Source: Gaiellasilicea sp033857955
GTDB lineage: Bacteria; Actinomycetota; Thermoleophilia; Gaiellales; Gaiellaceae
DNA: 64,000 nt
Reading direction: 5' to 3'
NCBI GenBank assembly: GCA_033857955.1
Contig: JAWVCW010000020.1
Location: forward strand, 1-64,000
Below, in pieces: positions 40,371 through 49,144 of the stretch (the first letter of the stretch is position 1; every line of letters starts with the position of its first letter). The notes below the pieces were generated by a model that did no database searches, was not told where the DNA came from, and saw only the letters and a program-made list of their open reading frames with translations. The translations under genes and the position numbers were made by a program.

Positions 40371-42601
40371 GGCGTTTGGTTCTCGGGCTCGGTCGGAGGC
40401 GGCGGTGCCTCGGTCGGCGGCGGCGGAGCCGGAGCAGTCGTCGTCGGCGGGGGAGCCGGCGGGGCGGTCTTCACCGGAGGCTTCCGCGGAGGCGGCGCCG
40501 GTTTGTTCGCGGGCGGCGCCATCGGCGTCGTGTCCGCGCTCGTCGTCTCCGCCGTCGTCGTCTGGGGTGCGACGTAGTTGGGATCCCGGTAGTAGCCGAA
40601 CGAGCGGGCGTACTGGCCGCGCTCGAAGTCCTTCCACTCGGGCACATCCTTCGGCTCGGGGAAGTCCACGGGCTCGAGCTGGCCGATGGCGGAGCTCATG
40701 AAGAGATGCCAGATCTGCGCCGGAAAGCTCCCGCCGGTGACGGGGATCCCGTGCACGCTCGTCATCGGGATCTTGCCCTTCGGGTAGCCGACCCAGACCG
40801 TCGTTTCGAGCCGAGGCGTGTAGCCACAGAACCAGGCGTCGGACCATTCCTCGGTCGTGCCCGTCTTCCCGGCCGCCGGCTGGCCGTAGTACGCGGCGAC
40901 GCCGGTGCCGTAGCGGATGTTCTGCTCGAGGATCCGCGTGACCGTGTCGGCAACCCCGTCCGAGATCACGCGCTTGCGCTTCGGCTTGCCCCAGCCCGCG
41001 CTCGTGTCCTCGCCGTCAGGAAGGACGACCTTGCGGATCGCCATCGGCTCGGAGTAGATCCCGCCGGCCGCGAGGGTCGCGTATGCCGAGGCCATGTCGA
41101 GCGGCGAGACATCCATCGCGCCGAGACCGATCGACGGGACGTAGGCGCCGTCGACGTCGAGCCGCGAGCGCACACCCAGCCTCTGCGCCATCCTCGCAAC
41201 GGCCTCCGGTGTCACGTCGAGCGTCAGCTGGGCGTAGACCGTGTTGTCGGAACGGAGCGTGGCCCTCTCGATCGTCGTCCAGCCGGTGTAGCTGTGGTCG
41301 TAGGTCTGCGGGCACCACCAGGTGCCGTCGTCACAGTTCCCGTTTGGATCGGGCCGGTAGTAGAACGGTGCCGACAGATAGGTCGTCGTCGCGGGATTGA
41401 TGCCCTTCTCGACCGCTGCCGTGAGCACGAAGGTCTTGAAGGTCGAACCGGACTGCCGCCGCGCCTGCGAGAGCAGGTTGAACTGGTTCTTGCTGTTTCC
41501 GGGCGTGACGGCCGTCATCGCTCGAATGGAACCGTTCTTGGGGTTGATCGAGATCACTGCGGCGGCCGGGTCGTCGCGGTTGTAGAGCGTCTCCTTGATC
41601 GACTTCCGGGCGGCGCGCTGGAAGCGGGGGTCGATCGTCGTGTAGACCTTGAGCCCGCCGCTGCGCACCGTTGCGGCGCCGTATTCCGAGATCAGCTGGT
41701 CGCGGACGTAGCTGAAGAAGTACGGCTCGCGGATCGTGGTGTAGAGCTTGCCCGCCTTCAGGCGGAGCCCCTGGTTCAGGGCCCAGTCGTACTGGTCGCG
41801 CTTGATGTAGCCCTCGTTGAGCATCGCCTGGAGGACGCGGTTGCGGCGGGCCGTGGCAATCTCGGGGCGGTTGAAGGGGTCGTACGCGCTCGGGAGCTGC
41901 GGCAACCCGGCGAGGAGCGCGGCCTCGGGGAGCGTCAGCGCGTCCGCGCTCTTGGAGTAGTACGTCTGCGCCGCCGCCTCGATCCCGTACGCGAGGTTGC
42001 CGTAGTAGATCTGGTTCATGTAGGTCGCGAGGATGCGCTGCTTCGACCAGGCGTCGTGCAGCTTGATCGCCAGGCACGCCTCTTTCAGCTTCCGCTCGAC
42101 GGTGCGCTCACGCCCGATGTAGAGGTTGCGCACGAGCTGCTGCGTGATCGTCGAGCCACCCTCGACGACCTGCCCGGCATTCACGTTCTTCCAGACCGCG
42201 CGCGCGATGCCCTCGACGTCGATCCCCCCGTGCACGTAGAAGCGCCGGTCCTCGATCGCGACCGTCGCCTTCGGCATCCAGGGGCTGATCTTCGAGAGTG
42301 GCACCGGCTGGCGGTTCCGTTCCGCGGGGATCGCGCCGAGGATCGAGTTGTTCGCCGCGTAGATGAAGGAGTTCTCGCCGATCGAGACCGGCCGCAGAGC
42401 ATTCAGGTCACAGGTCGAGCCGAAGCTCGCGACGCCGGTGACAGCAGCGCCCGCAACGACGAAGAGGAGCCCGAAGACTGCGACGACGGCGAACACGACC
42501 GCGCGGCGGCGGTGCTGCTTGCGCACCGCCCGCTTTCGCTTCCGGCGGCGGCGCGCGTAGATCTCGTCGTCGGCGCCGCGTCCCCCGCGCGGAGGGCTCA
42601 T
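40367..42601 (-). CDS. Class A penicillin-binding protein (transglycosylase/transpeptidase)
   Basis: Polymerises and cross-links peptidoglycan; 744 residues. A basic cytoplasmic tail and one helix (about 34-56), then the GT51 domain with the catalytic glutamate E117 in IEDRRFYVHGG and EGGSTITQQLVRNL, then the transpeptidase domain with S386 in SGSTFK, SDN in LRSDNTVYAQL, and KTG in GKTGTTEEWSD. The C-terminal 70 residues are a Pro/Thr-rich tail, as in mycobacterial PonA types. ATG overlaps the MscS stop. It is in one operon with MscS and the GT87-like gene. Confidence 0.96.
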   Translation of the reverse strand: MSPPRGGRGADDEIYARRRRKRKRAVRKQHRRRAVVFAVVAVFGLLFVVAGAAVTGVASFGSTCDLNALRPVSIGENSFIYAANNSILGAIPAERNRQPVPLSKISPWMPKATVAIEDRRFYVHGGIDVEGIARAVWKNVNAGQVVEGGSTITQQLVRNLYIGRERTVERKLKEACLAIKLHDAWSKQRILATYMNQIYYGNLAYGIEAAAQTYYSKSADALTLPEAALLAGLPQLPSAYDPFNRPEIATARRNRVLQAMLNEGYIKRDQYDWALNQGLRLKAGKLYTTIREPYFFSYVRDQLISEYGAATVRSGGLKVYTTIDPRFQRAARKSIKETLYNRDDPAAAVISINPKNGSIRAMTAVTPGNSKNQFNLLSQARRQSGSTFKTFVLTAAVEKGINPATTTYLSAPFYYRPDPNGNCDDGTWWCPQTYDHSYTGWTTIERATLRSDNTVYAQLTLDVTPEAVARMAQRLGVRSRLDVDGAYVPSIGLGAMDVSPLDMASAYATLAAGGIYSEPMAIRKVVLPDGEDTSAGWGKPKRKRVISDGVADTVTRILEQNIRYGTGVAAYYGQPAAGKTGTTEEWSDAWFCGYTPRLETTVWVGYPKGKIPMTSVHGIPVTGGSFPAQIWHLFMSSAIGQLEPVDFPEPKDVPEWKDFERGQYARSFGYYRDPNYVAPQTTTAETTSADTTPMAPPANKPAPPPRKPPVKTAPPAPPPTTTAPAPPPPTEAPPPPTEPENQTP

Positions 42602-43320
42602 GCGTAGATCCCGAGCTCGCGCAGCCGCCCGTGCACGCGCAGGCGGAGGTCGTGCTCGAGTTGCTCGGCGGCCTGTTCGCTCTCGGTCCACGCCCGCAGC
42701 GTCAGGGTCGGCGACCCGTCGAGCGAGCTGACGAAGACCTCGTCTCGCTCACCGGGCACCTCCTCGCGAAGCGCCTCGACGAGCGAGCGAAGATCGGCTG
42801 AAAGGGGAACCTGCACTGTGACCTCGGCGTACTTCGCTGCGCTGCGGATCGTGGAGTTGAGAATCGTATCCGAGGCCAGCTTCTCGTTCGGGATCACGAG
42901 CCTGGCGTTGTCCTCGGTGCGAATGAACGTGTACATCAGGCCGATTTCCTCCACCGACCCTTCCACGCCCGCAACCTCGACCCAGTCGCCCAGCCGCAGC
43001 GGCTGAGTCGTCGCGATCATCAGCCCGGCCACGAAGTTCCCGAGCGTGCGCTGCGAGGCGAAGCCGATGATCAGGCCGAGAATCGCCGAGGAAGCGAGCA
43101 GGCCGCCGGCCACGGCTCGAACCTGGGGGATCACGAGGAGCGCGGAGAGCACGCCCATGGTCACGATCGCGACCGAGACTGTGCGACGGAGAACCCGGTA
43201 GCGGGTCAACGCCTCCGGCGAGCGGTCGCCGCCCATGATCCGCCGGTCGATCAACCGAGCGGAGAGGATCGCCGTAGCGAGCACGATCCCGATCACGAGC
43301 AGGCGCTGCCACGACTCCAT
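42598..43320 (-). CDS. Small-conductance mechanosensitive channel (MscS family)
   Basis: Membrane channel of 240 residues that opens on osmotic downshift. Three helices are seen; the pore helix and following beta domain are SSAILGLIIGFASQRTLGNFV, AGLMIATTQPLRLGDWVEV and the loop VEEIGLMYTFIRTEDNARLVIPNEKL, which is the family signature. The ATG at 43320 gives MESWQRLLVIGIVLA directly at helix 1; an upstream start would add a polar 43-residue stretch. It lies upstream of the penicillin-binding protein. Confidence 0.92.
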   Translation of the reverse strand: MESWQRLLVIGIVLATAILSARLIDRRIMGGDRSPEALTRYRVLRRTVSVAIVTMGVLSALLVIPQVRAVAGGLLASSAILGLIIGFASQRTLGNFVAGLMIATTQPLRLGDWVEVAGVEGSVEEIGLMYTFIRTEDNARLVIPNEKLASDTILNSTIRSAAKYAEVTVQVPLSADLRSLVEALREEVPGERDEVFVSSLDGSPTLTLRAWTESEQAAEQLEHDLRLRVHGRLRELGIYA

Positions 43321-43330
43321 GACTGCGGGA

Positions 43331-43359
43331 TTCGACAGGCGCGCGCTCGTCCCTATCAT
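43331..43359 (+). promoter_or_regulatory. Promoter of the CPBP protease gene
   Basis: TTCGAC (43331-43336), 17 bases, TATCAT (43354-43359). The GTG start is ten bases further on, so the leader is very short. Confidence 0.5.
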
Positions 43360-43369
43360 CCGCAGCTTC

Positions 43370-44047
43370 GTGGAGATGCCGCACGCCGAGCAGGAACGGG
43401 AAGGCTGGCGGATCGCCGCCTGGGCCGGGCTCGTCCTTTTCCTGATCATCCTGGGGTACGGAGGCCGCCTGCTCGGAGGGGACCCTCCGCACGACGCCCT
43501 CTACCGGTACGACACGGCGGTCAGCGGCATCGTGATCTACGGCGTTCTCTTCCTGATCCTGCTCTGGATCTCACACGGGCTGCCGGCCAGAGAGTTCTTC
43601 GCGCTCCACCCGCCCACGTCGTGGTCGAAGGCGCTCTGGCTCGCGCTCCTCTCGTACATCGCGATCTTTGCGGGCGCCGCGTTCATCATCTGGGCGCTCG
43701 ACGCAGGCCAGGAGCAGGGGCTCACGCCTGATCGATGGGACGCGAGCCGGGCCGGCGCCTACGCGGCAAACTTCGTGGCGGTCGCGGTCGTCGGGCCGAT
43801 CGTCGAGGAGCTCATGTACCGGGGCGCCGGCATGACGCTCCTCGCTCGGTACGGCCCCGCGGTGGCAGTGCTCGTGACCGCCGTCACCTTCGGCCTGGGC
43901 CACGGGCTGCTGCTGGCACTCGCCGCCCTCGTCTTCTTCGGCCTAGTGACGGCCCTCCTCCGGCTGAAGACCGGGAGCATCTATCCGTGCATCCTCGTCC
44001 ACTGCGCATTCAACGCGACGGGGCTGATCTTGGCAGTCACGACCTGA
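43370..44047 (+). CDS. CPBP-family intramembrane metalloprotease
   Basis: Membrane protein of 225 residues with six or seven helices (Abi/CAAX protease-like). All three family motifs are present: EELMYRG (EExxxR), FGLGHGL (FxxxH) and HCAFNATG (HxxxN). Relatives process prenylated or bacteriocin peptides, or act in immunity or stress signalling; the substrate here is unknown. GTG at 43370 is used; an ATG two codons later is equally possible. Confidence 0.9.
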   Translation: MEMPHAEQEREGWRIAAWAGLVLFLIILGYGGRLLGGDPPHDALYRYDTAVSGIVIYGVLFLILLWISHGLPAREFFALHPPTSWSKALWLALLSYIAIFAGAAFIIWALDAGQEQGLTPDRWDASRAGAYAANFVAVAVVGPIVEELMYRGAGMTLLARYGPAVAVLVTAVTFGLGHGLLLALAALVFFGLVTALLRLKTGSIYPCILVHCAFNATGLILAVTT

Positions 44048-44055
44048 CGCATCGC

Positions 44056-44061
44056 TATTCT
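44056..44061 (+). promoter_or_regulatory. -10 box of the L,D-transpeptidase gene (leaderless)
   Basis: TATTCT lies six bases before the GTG at 44068. TTGGCA at 44030-44035 could be a -35 but with a long spacer of 20 bases. Confidence 0.4.
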
Positions 44062-44067
44062 CGGCTG

Positions 44068-45399
44068 GTGCGCGGCGCGATCGTCCTGCTCGCCGGTCTC
44101 GCCTTCACGGCTTCTGCTCATGCTGCGCCGCCCTCGGTCACCGCCACGGCGACCCCGGCAGCCGGCGTGGCGCCACTCCGCGTGACGCTCGCCGCGGCAG
44201 GTGACGCCGCTTCGTACTCGTGGACGCTCGGCGACGGCGCTTCAGCCGAGGGACCGGTCGCCACCCATCTCTATGGCCTGGGCAGATTCACCGCAACCGT
44301 CACCGCGACGAACGCCGCAGGCGAGGTCTCACAGGCGCAGGTGACCGTGGCGGCCTCGGGCCGCACGCTCGGGCTCGCGGCGCCGGCGAGCGCCGACTAC
44401 GGAGGGGCCGCCATCTTCGCAGGCTCCCTGCGGCCCGCCGTCAGAGGCGCCCCCGTCCAGATCTACCGCGGCACGACCTACGTCACCTCCGCCCGCGTCG
44501 GCGCGAACGGGCGCTTCCGTGCGCGTCTGCTGCTACGCCTCCCGGGGCCTTACCACGCACGCTTCGGAGCGGCGCGATCGTCCGAGCGGCTGGTCCGGCT
44601 CCGCCCGACGATCGAGGCGCCCCTGCTCGGCACGGCACTCGTCGGCTCGGCGCTGACCCTACGCCCGCGGCTCGTTCCCGCCCGGGCCGGATCGATCTCC
44701 GTCCGCGTCTTCCTGAACGGCCACCGAGTGCTCGCCCGTCACGGTGTCGTGAAGCTTCCGACCGGAAAGCCCGGGACCGTACGCATCGAGCTCGTGTCCC
44801 GGCCTCGCCCCGGCTACGCGCCGGTGCGCAAGGTGGTCACCGCGCAGGTTGTCCTGCCGGCTCTCGCGCCGGGCTCGCGCGGCGGCAGTGTCCTCGCGCT
44901 GGAGCGGCGGCTGGCGGAGCTCCACTATGCCCTGCAAGGAGTCGACGGCTACTACGGAACCGACACCTTCGAAGCGGTGCTCGCGTTCCAGAAGGTCAAC
45001 GGACTCCCCCGCACCGGCCGCGTCGAGCCATGGCTCTGGCGCCGGCTGGCGCGCGCCAGCGTGCCCAGGGCCTACAGCGGCGGTGACCACATCGAGGTCG
45101 ACAAGACCCGACAGGTGCTGATGGTCGTGCGCGCCGGCATCGTGACGAAGGTCGTCCACGTCTCGACGGGCGCGACCGGCAACACGCCGCTCGGCAGCTG
45201 GCAGGTCTATCGCAAGGTCGGCGGCTGGGACTGGGTGCTCTGGTACCCGATGTACTTCAAGGGCGGCTTCGCGATCCACGGCTACCCGTCCGTGCCCGCG
45301 TTTCCCGCGTCTCATGGCTGCGTTCGCGTGCCGATGTGGATCGCGCCGGCGCTCTTCGACGCCAACGGCTACGGCACGACTGTGATCGTGTACCTCTGA
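44068..45399 (+). CDS. Secreted L,D-transpeptidase with PKD and peptidoglycan-binding domains
   Basis: Cross-links peptidoglycan in the cell wall; 443 residues. Signal peptide (AIVLLAGLAFTASAHA), a PKD domain (about 25-95; SYSWTLGDGASAEGP), a beta-rich linker, a peptidoglycan-binding domain (about 275-325; GYYGTDTFEAVLAFQKVNGL) and a YkuD catalytic domain with HGYP and the active-site SHGCVRVP. The start is a leaderless GTG. PKD plus YkuD is uncommon. Neighbouring penicillin-binding and glycosyltransferase genes fit a wall-synthesis area. Confidence 0.93.
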   Translation: MRGAIVLLAGLAFTASAHAAPPSVTATATPAAGVAPLRVTLAAAGDAASYSWTLGDGASAEGPVATHLYGLGRFTATVTATNAAGEVSQAQVTVAASGRTLGLAAPASADYGGAAIFAGSLRPAVRGAPVQIYRGTTYVTSARVGANGRFRARLLLRLPGPYHARFGAARSSERLVRLRPTIEAPLLGTALVGSALTLRPRLVPARAGSISVRVFLNGHRVLARHGVVKLPTGKPGTVRIELVSRPRPGYAPVRKVVTAQVVLPALAPGSRGGSVLALERRLAELHYALQGVDGYYGTDTFEAVLAFQKVNGLPRTGRVEPWLWRRLARASVPRAYSGGDHIEVDKTRQVLMVVRAGIVTKVVHVSTGATGNTPLGSWQVYRKVGGWDWVLWYPMYFKGGFAIHGYPSVPAFPASHGCVRVPMWIAPALFDANGYGTTVIVYL

Positions 45400-45401
45400 C
45401 C

Positions 45402-45695
45402 ATGTCGGGCTCGGACGCCACCGATCCGCGGATCACGCAGATCCGCCAGGAGCTCACGGACAACGACGTCAAGATCGTCGGGGCGGTGAACGCACGGCTC
45501 GAGCTGGTCGCGCGGCTGAAGCGGGTCAAGGACGAGCTCGGGGTCGACTTCCTCGACCCGGCGCGCGAGGCGTGGTTGCTCCAGTACCTCGCGGACGCGA
45601 ACCAGGGGCCGCTCTCGGCGGAGGGGCTGCAGGAGCTCTACACGACGCTGCTCGACCTGACGAAGCGCGAGCTCGGCCGGGACGAAGCGGGCTAG
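45402..45695 (+). CDS. Chorismate mutase, AroQ class
   Basis: All-helical protein of 97 residues that converts chorismate to prephenate. The pattern ITQIRQELTDNDVKIVGAVNARLELVARLKRVK with the basic residues spaced as in AroQ helices 1 and 2, then DPAREAWLLQYL, supports the call. The ATG comes two bases after the transpeptidase stop. The stop shares CTAG with the convergent gene. Other aromatic-acid genes are not in view. Confidence 0.82.
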   Translation: MSGSDATDPRITQIRQELTDNDVKIVGAVNARLELVARLKRVKDELGVDFLDPAREAWLLQYLADANQGPLSAEGLQELYTTLLDLTKRELGRDEAG

Positions 45696-46225
45696 CTGTC
45701 GTCGGGGTCCGCCGCGAACTCGTCCGGGGAGACGGAGTCGAGAAACGCACGGAACTCGTCCGGGTCGAGCTCGGCGAGAGGCGGCACGCCCGCGGCCGCT
45801 GCGATCTCGTCGTCCGACGCATCGCCCTCGAACTCCACGCCCGACTCGTCGATCACCTCGTCGGCCACGAAGATCTTCGCGCCGGCGCGGACGGCCAGCG
45901 CAATCGCGTCGGACGGGCGGGAGTCGATCTCGATCTCCGACCCGTTCTGGCGCAGCGTGATCTGCGCGTAGTAGGTGTTCTCGCGCATCTCGGTGACCGC
46001 GATCGAGACGACCTCGGCGTCGAGCTGACCGAGCACGTCGTTCAGCAGGTCGTGCGTCATCGGGCGCGCCGGCGCTGCGTTCTGAAGCTTGACGAGGATC
46101 GCGGCCGCCTCGGGATGGCCGATCCAGATCGGCAGGAACCTGTTGCCGTCGGCCGTCTTCAGAAGCACGATCGGCTGCTTGCCGACCATGTCGAAGCTGA
46201 CGCCGTAGATGACCATCTCTCGCAT
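45692..46225 (-). CDS. Bifunctional nuclease domain protein (BFN/DUF151)
   Basis: Cytoplasmic protein of 177 residues. The DUF151 core is clear: GKQPIVLLKTADGNRFLPIWIGHPEAAAI split by one residue, then MTHDLLNDVLGQLDAEV, and IEIDSRPSDAIALAVR. Plant homologues have DNase/RNase activity; the bacterial role is unsettled. An acidic tail of about 40 residues (DEFRAFLDSVSPDEFAADPDD) is added. GGGAGG precedes the ATG at 46225, and TACACT further up may be the -10. Confidence 0.92.
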   Translation of the reverse strand: MREMVIYGVSFDMVGKQPIVLLKTADGNRFLPIWIGHPEAAAILVKLQNAAPARPMTHDLLNDVLGQLDAEVVSIAVTEMRENTYYAQITLRQNGSEIEIDSRPSDAIALAVRAGAKIFVADEVIDESGVEFEGDASDDEIAAAAGVPPLAELDPDEFRAFLDSVSPDEFAADPDDS

Positions 46226-46273
46226 CGTCAGAGGCCTCCCACTCAGTGTAGCCACCCCCCGCACCGACGAATC

Positions 46274-46426
46274 TCAGCCGGGGACGAGCTCGGAGACGGG
46301 GACGCGGATCACCTCACTCGTCTCGACGTCCTCGATGTCGGCACACCGGTCCGGAATACCCATCGGGTCGAGGCCACGTAGGACGTAGCGTCTTCCCTGA
46401 TAGGTGACCGAGTCTCCGATTCGCAT
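46274..46426 (-). CDS. Tiny KOW/SH3-like protein (50 residues)
   Basis: Open frame of 50 codons with an ATG start and TGA stop: MRIGDSVTYQGRRYVLRGLD, then acidic, and an end in VPVSELVPG. It reads as a compact beta-barrel domain and is much less biased than the shadow frames around it. No ribosome site is obvious. It lies 48 bases upstream of the BFN gene on the same strand. It resembles the small protein at 34210-34425 in its first strand (GDxVxWxG / GDSVTYQG). Function unknown. Confidence 0.5.
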   Translation of the reverse strand: MRIGDSVTYQGRRYVLRGLDPMGIPDRCADIEDVETSEVIRVPVSELVPG

Positions 46427-46541
46427 GCGCCGCAGCACCCGCCGCGGGTGCCGGGAATGGTGTCGGCGGCATCAACGCTCCGCGCGATCCCTGATTCGAG
46501 GCTGCCCGTATCCCGCCGCGTGACCACGCCGTTGAGTCAGC

Positions 46542-46790
46542 ATGGTCGACCTCTGGCTCCACGACATCGAGTCGCTCGAGGCTGTGACGCAGGACGAGCA
46601 CACGAAGCGGCTCTGCCTGCGGATGGCGGCGATGTCGCAAGCGGGCACGCTCGGACCCTTCATCAGGAGCCTGAGCCACGACGACGAGCTCGACGAGATG
46701 ACGAAGGGCACGATCGCCGAGATCGCCGGCGACGCGAACTTCCTCCTCGCGGTGGAGGACTACGTCCGCCGCACGCACCACTTCCACTGA
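46542..46790 (+). CDS. Small acidic helical protein, unknown function
   Basis: Protein of 82 residues with an ATG start. The sequence is mainly helical and charged (DIESLEAVTQDEHTKRLCLR, DELDEMTKGTIAEIAG) and ends in HHFH. Composition is protein-like rather than that of a shadow frame. No clear ribosome site, signal peptide or known domain. It stands alone between the tiny KOW-like gene and tRNA-Ile. Confidence 0.55.
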   Translation: MVDLWLHDIESLEAVTQDEHTKRLCLRMAAMSQAGTLGPFIRSLSHDDELDEMTKGTIAEIAGDANFLLAVEDYVRRTHHFH

Positions 46791-46877
46791 AGCCCTCGCG
46801 TCACGCAACTCCCGCTTCCTGAGAGCGGCACCGGAGGCAGGCTCTGCCGGTGTAGGGGCCGCGGCCAGGGACGGGAG

Positions 46878-46951
<74 letters not shown>

Positions 46952-46968
46952 GCGGAGGCGGATTCTAG

Positions 46969-47814
46969 CTACAAGCTTTCGAGCACTTCGACGAGCTCTT
47001 CGAGCCGCAGGCCTTCGCCGAAATGGATCTCGAGCTTGCCGGCGCTGACCCGCACCGGGAGCCCGGTGAGCCGCGCGGCAGCGTCCCGGGCACGCTCCGC
47101 CAGCGCCGGATCGATCTTCGTCGCGGCTCTCGGCTTGCGCGCGGCGCCACCGTCCTGCGCCGCCCTCTCGGCGGCCCGCACCGACATCCCCTCGCGCGCG
47201 ATCCGCTTCGCGAGCTTCTTGCGCGCGTCGTGGTCGGGCAACGCGAGGACGGCGCGAGCGTGGCCTTCGGTCAGCTCGCCGCGGGCGACCATCCAGAGCA
47301 CCTCCTCGGGCAGCTCGAGCAGGCGCAGCCGGTTCGAGACGGAAGGCTTCGAGCGACCGACCCGGTCGGCGACCTCGCCCAGCGAGAGCTCGAACTCGTC
47401 CACGAGCGAGGCGTAGGCACGCGCCTCCTCAACCGGCGAGAGCTGCTCGCGGGCAACGTTCTCGACGAGGGCGAGCAACAGCGAGTCGCGATCGTCGGCC
47501 TCCCGCACGAGCGCGGGAAGCGAGTCGAGGCCCGCTTCGCGTGCGGCGCGCCAGCGCCGCTCGCCGGCGATCAGCTCGTAGCCCCCCGCCTGCCGGGGCC
47601 GGACGACGACGGGCTGCAGCAGGCCCTGCTGCTTGATCGAGCTCGCGAGGCCCGACGTCGCCTCGGGCTCGAAGCGCCGGCGCGGCTGGCGTGGGTTGGC
47701 ATGGATCGCGTCCACCGGCAGCTGCGCAAGCTGCGATCCGCCCGTCTGGGCGCCGCCGATCAGGACTTCCAGACCGCGGCCCAGGCCACGACGTGCGTTA
47801 GCTCCGCTCGACAA
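46969..47814 (-). CDS. parB: Chromosome partitioning protein ParB
   Basis: CTPase and parS-binding protein, 281 residues. N-terminal RRGLGRGLEVLIGG (ParA-interacting end), then the CTP-binding domain with GYELIAGERRWRAAREAGL and ENVAREQLSPVEEARAY, then the HTH (RVGRSKPSVSNRLRLLELP). The start is TTG and overlaps parA by 17 bases. I found no perfect parS site in the window. Confidence 0.95.
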   Translation of the reverse strand: MSSGANARRGLGRGLEVLIGGAQTGGSQLAQLPVDAIHANPRQPRRRFEPEATSGLASSIKQQGLLQPVVVRPRQAGGYELIAGERRWRAAREAGLDSLPALVREADDRDSLLLALVENVAREQLSPVEEARAYASLVDEFELSLGEVADRVGRSKPSVSNRLRLLELPEEVLWMVARGELTEGHARAVLALPDHDARKKLAKRIAREGMSVRAAERAAQDGGAARKPRAATKIDPALAERARDAAARLTGLPVRVSAGKLEIHFGEGLRLEELVEVLESL

Positions 47815-48553
47815 GCTCCATCGCCACCTTCCAGTACGCCTCGGCGCCGGAGGAGCGCCGGTCGTACGCGATCGCAGGGAGGCCGTGGCTCGGCGCCTCG
47901 GCGAGGCGGACCGAGCGCGGCACGGTCGTCGTGAAGACGAGGTCGCCGAAGTGCCGCCGGACCTCAGCCTCGACGTCGGCGGCCAGCCGCGTGCGGCCGT
48001 CGACCATCGTGAGCAGGATCCCGGCGAGCCCGAGCTTCGGGTTCAGGCGAGTCTTCACGAGCTCGATCGAGCCGAGCAGCTGGGAGAGGCCCTCGAGCGC
48101 GTAGTACTCCGCCTGCACCGGAACGATCACGCTGTCGGCGGCCGCGAGCGCGTTCACGGTCAGCGTGCCGAACGAGGGCGGGCAGTCGAGGAAGACGAAC
48201 GAGTAGCGATCGCGCGCGCCCGCCAGCGAGCTCTGCAGATAGCGCTCGCCGTCGGCGTGCCGCGAGAGCTCGACCGCGGCGCCGGCTAGATCGGGCTTGG
48301 CCGGGACGAGCTCGAGGTTCTGGAAACGGGTCGGACGGGCGATCTCCGCGACCTGAGCGCCGTCCAGAAGGTCGAAGCTCGAGACGCCGTTTGCCATCTC
48401 ACCAAGCCCGGAGGTTGCGTTCGCCTGCGGATCGAGGTCGATGAGCAACGCCAGCTCTCCGGCCTCCGCCAGGCAGGCTGCGAGGTTGATGGCGGTCGTC
48501 GTCTTGCCGACGCCGCCCTTCTGGTTCGCCAGTGCGATGATCTTGCCGGCCAC
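47798..48553 (-). CDS. parA: Chromosome partitioning ATPase ParA (Soj)
   Basis: Walker-type ATPase of 251 residues that drives origin segregation with ParB. The deviant Walker A is NQKGGVGKTTTAINL with the signature lysine; switch motifs LLIDLDPQANAT and FVFLDCPPSFG follow. The start GTG is six bases downstream of a TAGACT box, so the transcript is probably leaderless. It is divergent from the DUF6886-like gene. Confidence 0.96.
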   Translation of the reverse strand: MAGKIIALANQKGGVGKTTTAINLAACLAEAGELALLIDLDPQANATSGLGEMANGVSSFDLLDGAQVAEIARPTRFQNLELVPAKPDLAGAAVELSRHADGERYLQSSLAGARDRYSFVFLDCPPSFGTLTVNALAAADSVIVPVQAEYYALEGLSQLLGSIELVKTRLNPKLGLAGILLTMVDGRTRLAADVEAEVRRHFGDLVFTTTVPRSVRLAEAPSHGLPAIAYDRRSSGAEAYWKVAMELVERS

Positions 48554-48559
48554 ACGTCG

Positions 48560-48586
48560 AGTCTAGAGAGGGCCTCGGACTATCCT
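48560..48586. promoter_or_regulatory. Divergent leaderless promoters, parA / DUF6886-like gene
   Basis: Minus strand: TAGACT (48565-48560) six bases before the parA GTG. Plus strand: TATCCT (48581-48586) six bases before the GTG at 48593. Only 39 bases lie between the two start codons, so the promoter elements interlock. Confidence 0.5.
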
Positions 48587-48592
48587 CCGCCG

Positions 48593-49144
48593 GTGCGTGA
48601 CGCGGCTCCTCCCTACGCAAACGAAGGTCCACACGCGCTCTGGCACGTCAGCGAGAACGCCGAAATCGAGCGGTTCGAGCCACATGTGAGCGAGACGGCC
48701 GAGGAGCGCGAGCCGCTCGTGTGGGCAATCGACACGCGTCACCTGCCCCTCTACTGGTTCCCCCGTCAGTGCCCGCGCGGGACGTTCTGGGCCGATGCCT
48801 CGACCACCCCCGACGACGCCGTGCGACTCCTCGGTGGCTCGACTCGCGTGCACGCGATCGAGGAGGGCTGGCTCGAGCGGATGCGCGCGACTGAGGTGTT
48901 TACCTACCGACTGCCCGAGCCCTCCTTCGAGCCGCACCCGGAGGTGGGCGGCTACTGGGTATCGCGTGCGACGGTCGAGCCAGTCGAGGTGCAGCCGCTC
49001 GGCGACCTCGTCATCTGTCACGAGCGCGGCGAGATCGAATTGCGAGTCCTGCCGAACCTCTGGCCGCTCTGGAACGACGTCGCGGCGTCGACGCTCGAGT
49101 TCAGCGGCATGCGGCTCCGGAACGCCCTTCCGCCGCCGGGCTAG
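48593..49144 (+). CDS. DUF6886-like protein
   Basis: Cytoplasmic protein of 183 residues. The pattern LWHVSENAEIERFEPHV, then VWAIDTRHLPLYWFPRQCPR and the later VEPVEVQPLGDL is what I know from DUF6886 proteins (family call from memory). Function is unknown; the N-terminal His-Ser and Tyr-Trp-Phe-Pro features are reminiscent of small ADP-ribosyl-type folds, but that is speculation. GTG start, leaderless. It sits inside the origin cluster between parA and rsmG on the opposite strand and shares CTAG with rsmG. Confidence 0.65.
   Translation: MRDAAPPYANEGPHALWHVSENAEIERFEPHVSETAEEREPLVWAIDTRHLPLYWFPRQCPRGTFWADASTTPDDAVRLLGGSTRVHAIEEGWLERMRATEVFTYRLPEPSFEPHPEVGGYWVSRATVEPVEVQPLGDLVICHERGEIELRVLPNLWPLWNDVAASTLEFSGMRLRNALPPPG

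Noticed and set aside
46829..46852. Hairpin CACCGG...CCGGTG upstream of tRNA-Ile
   Set aside because: Only six base pairs with a 12-base loop and no T-run; common by chance in GC-rich DNA. Not called a terminator.
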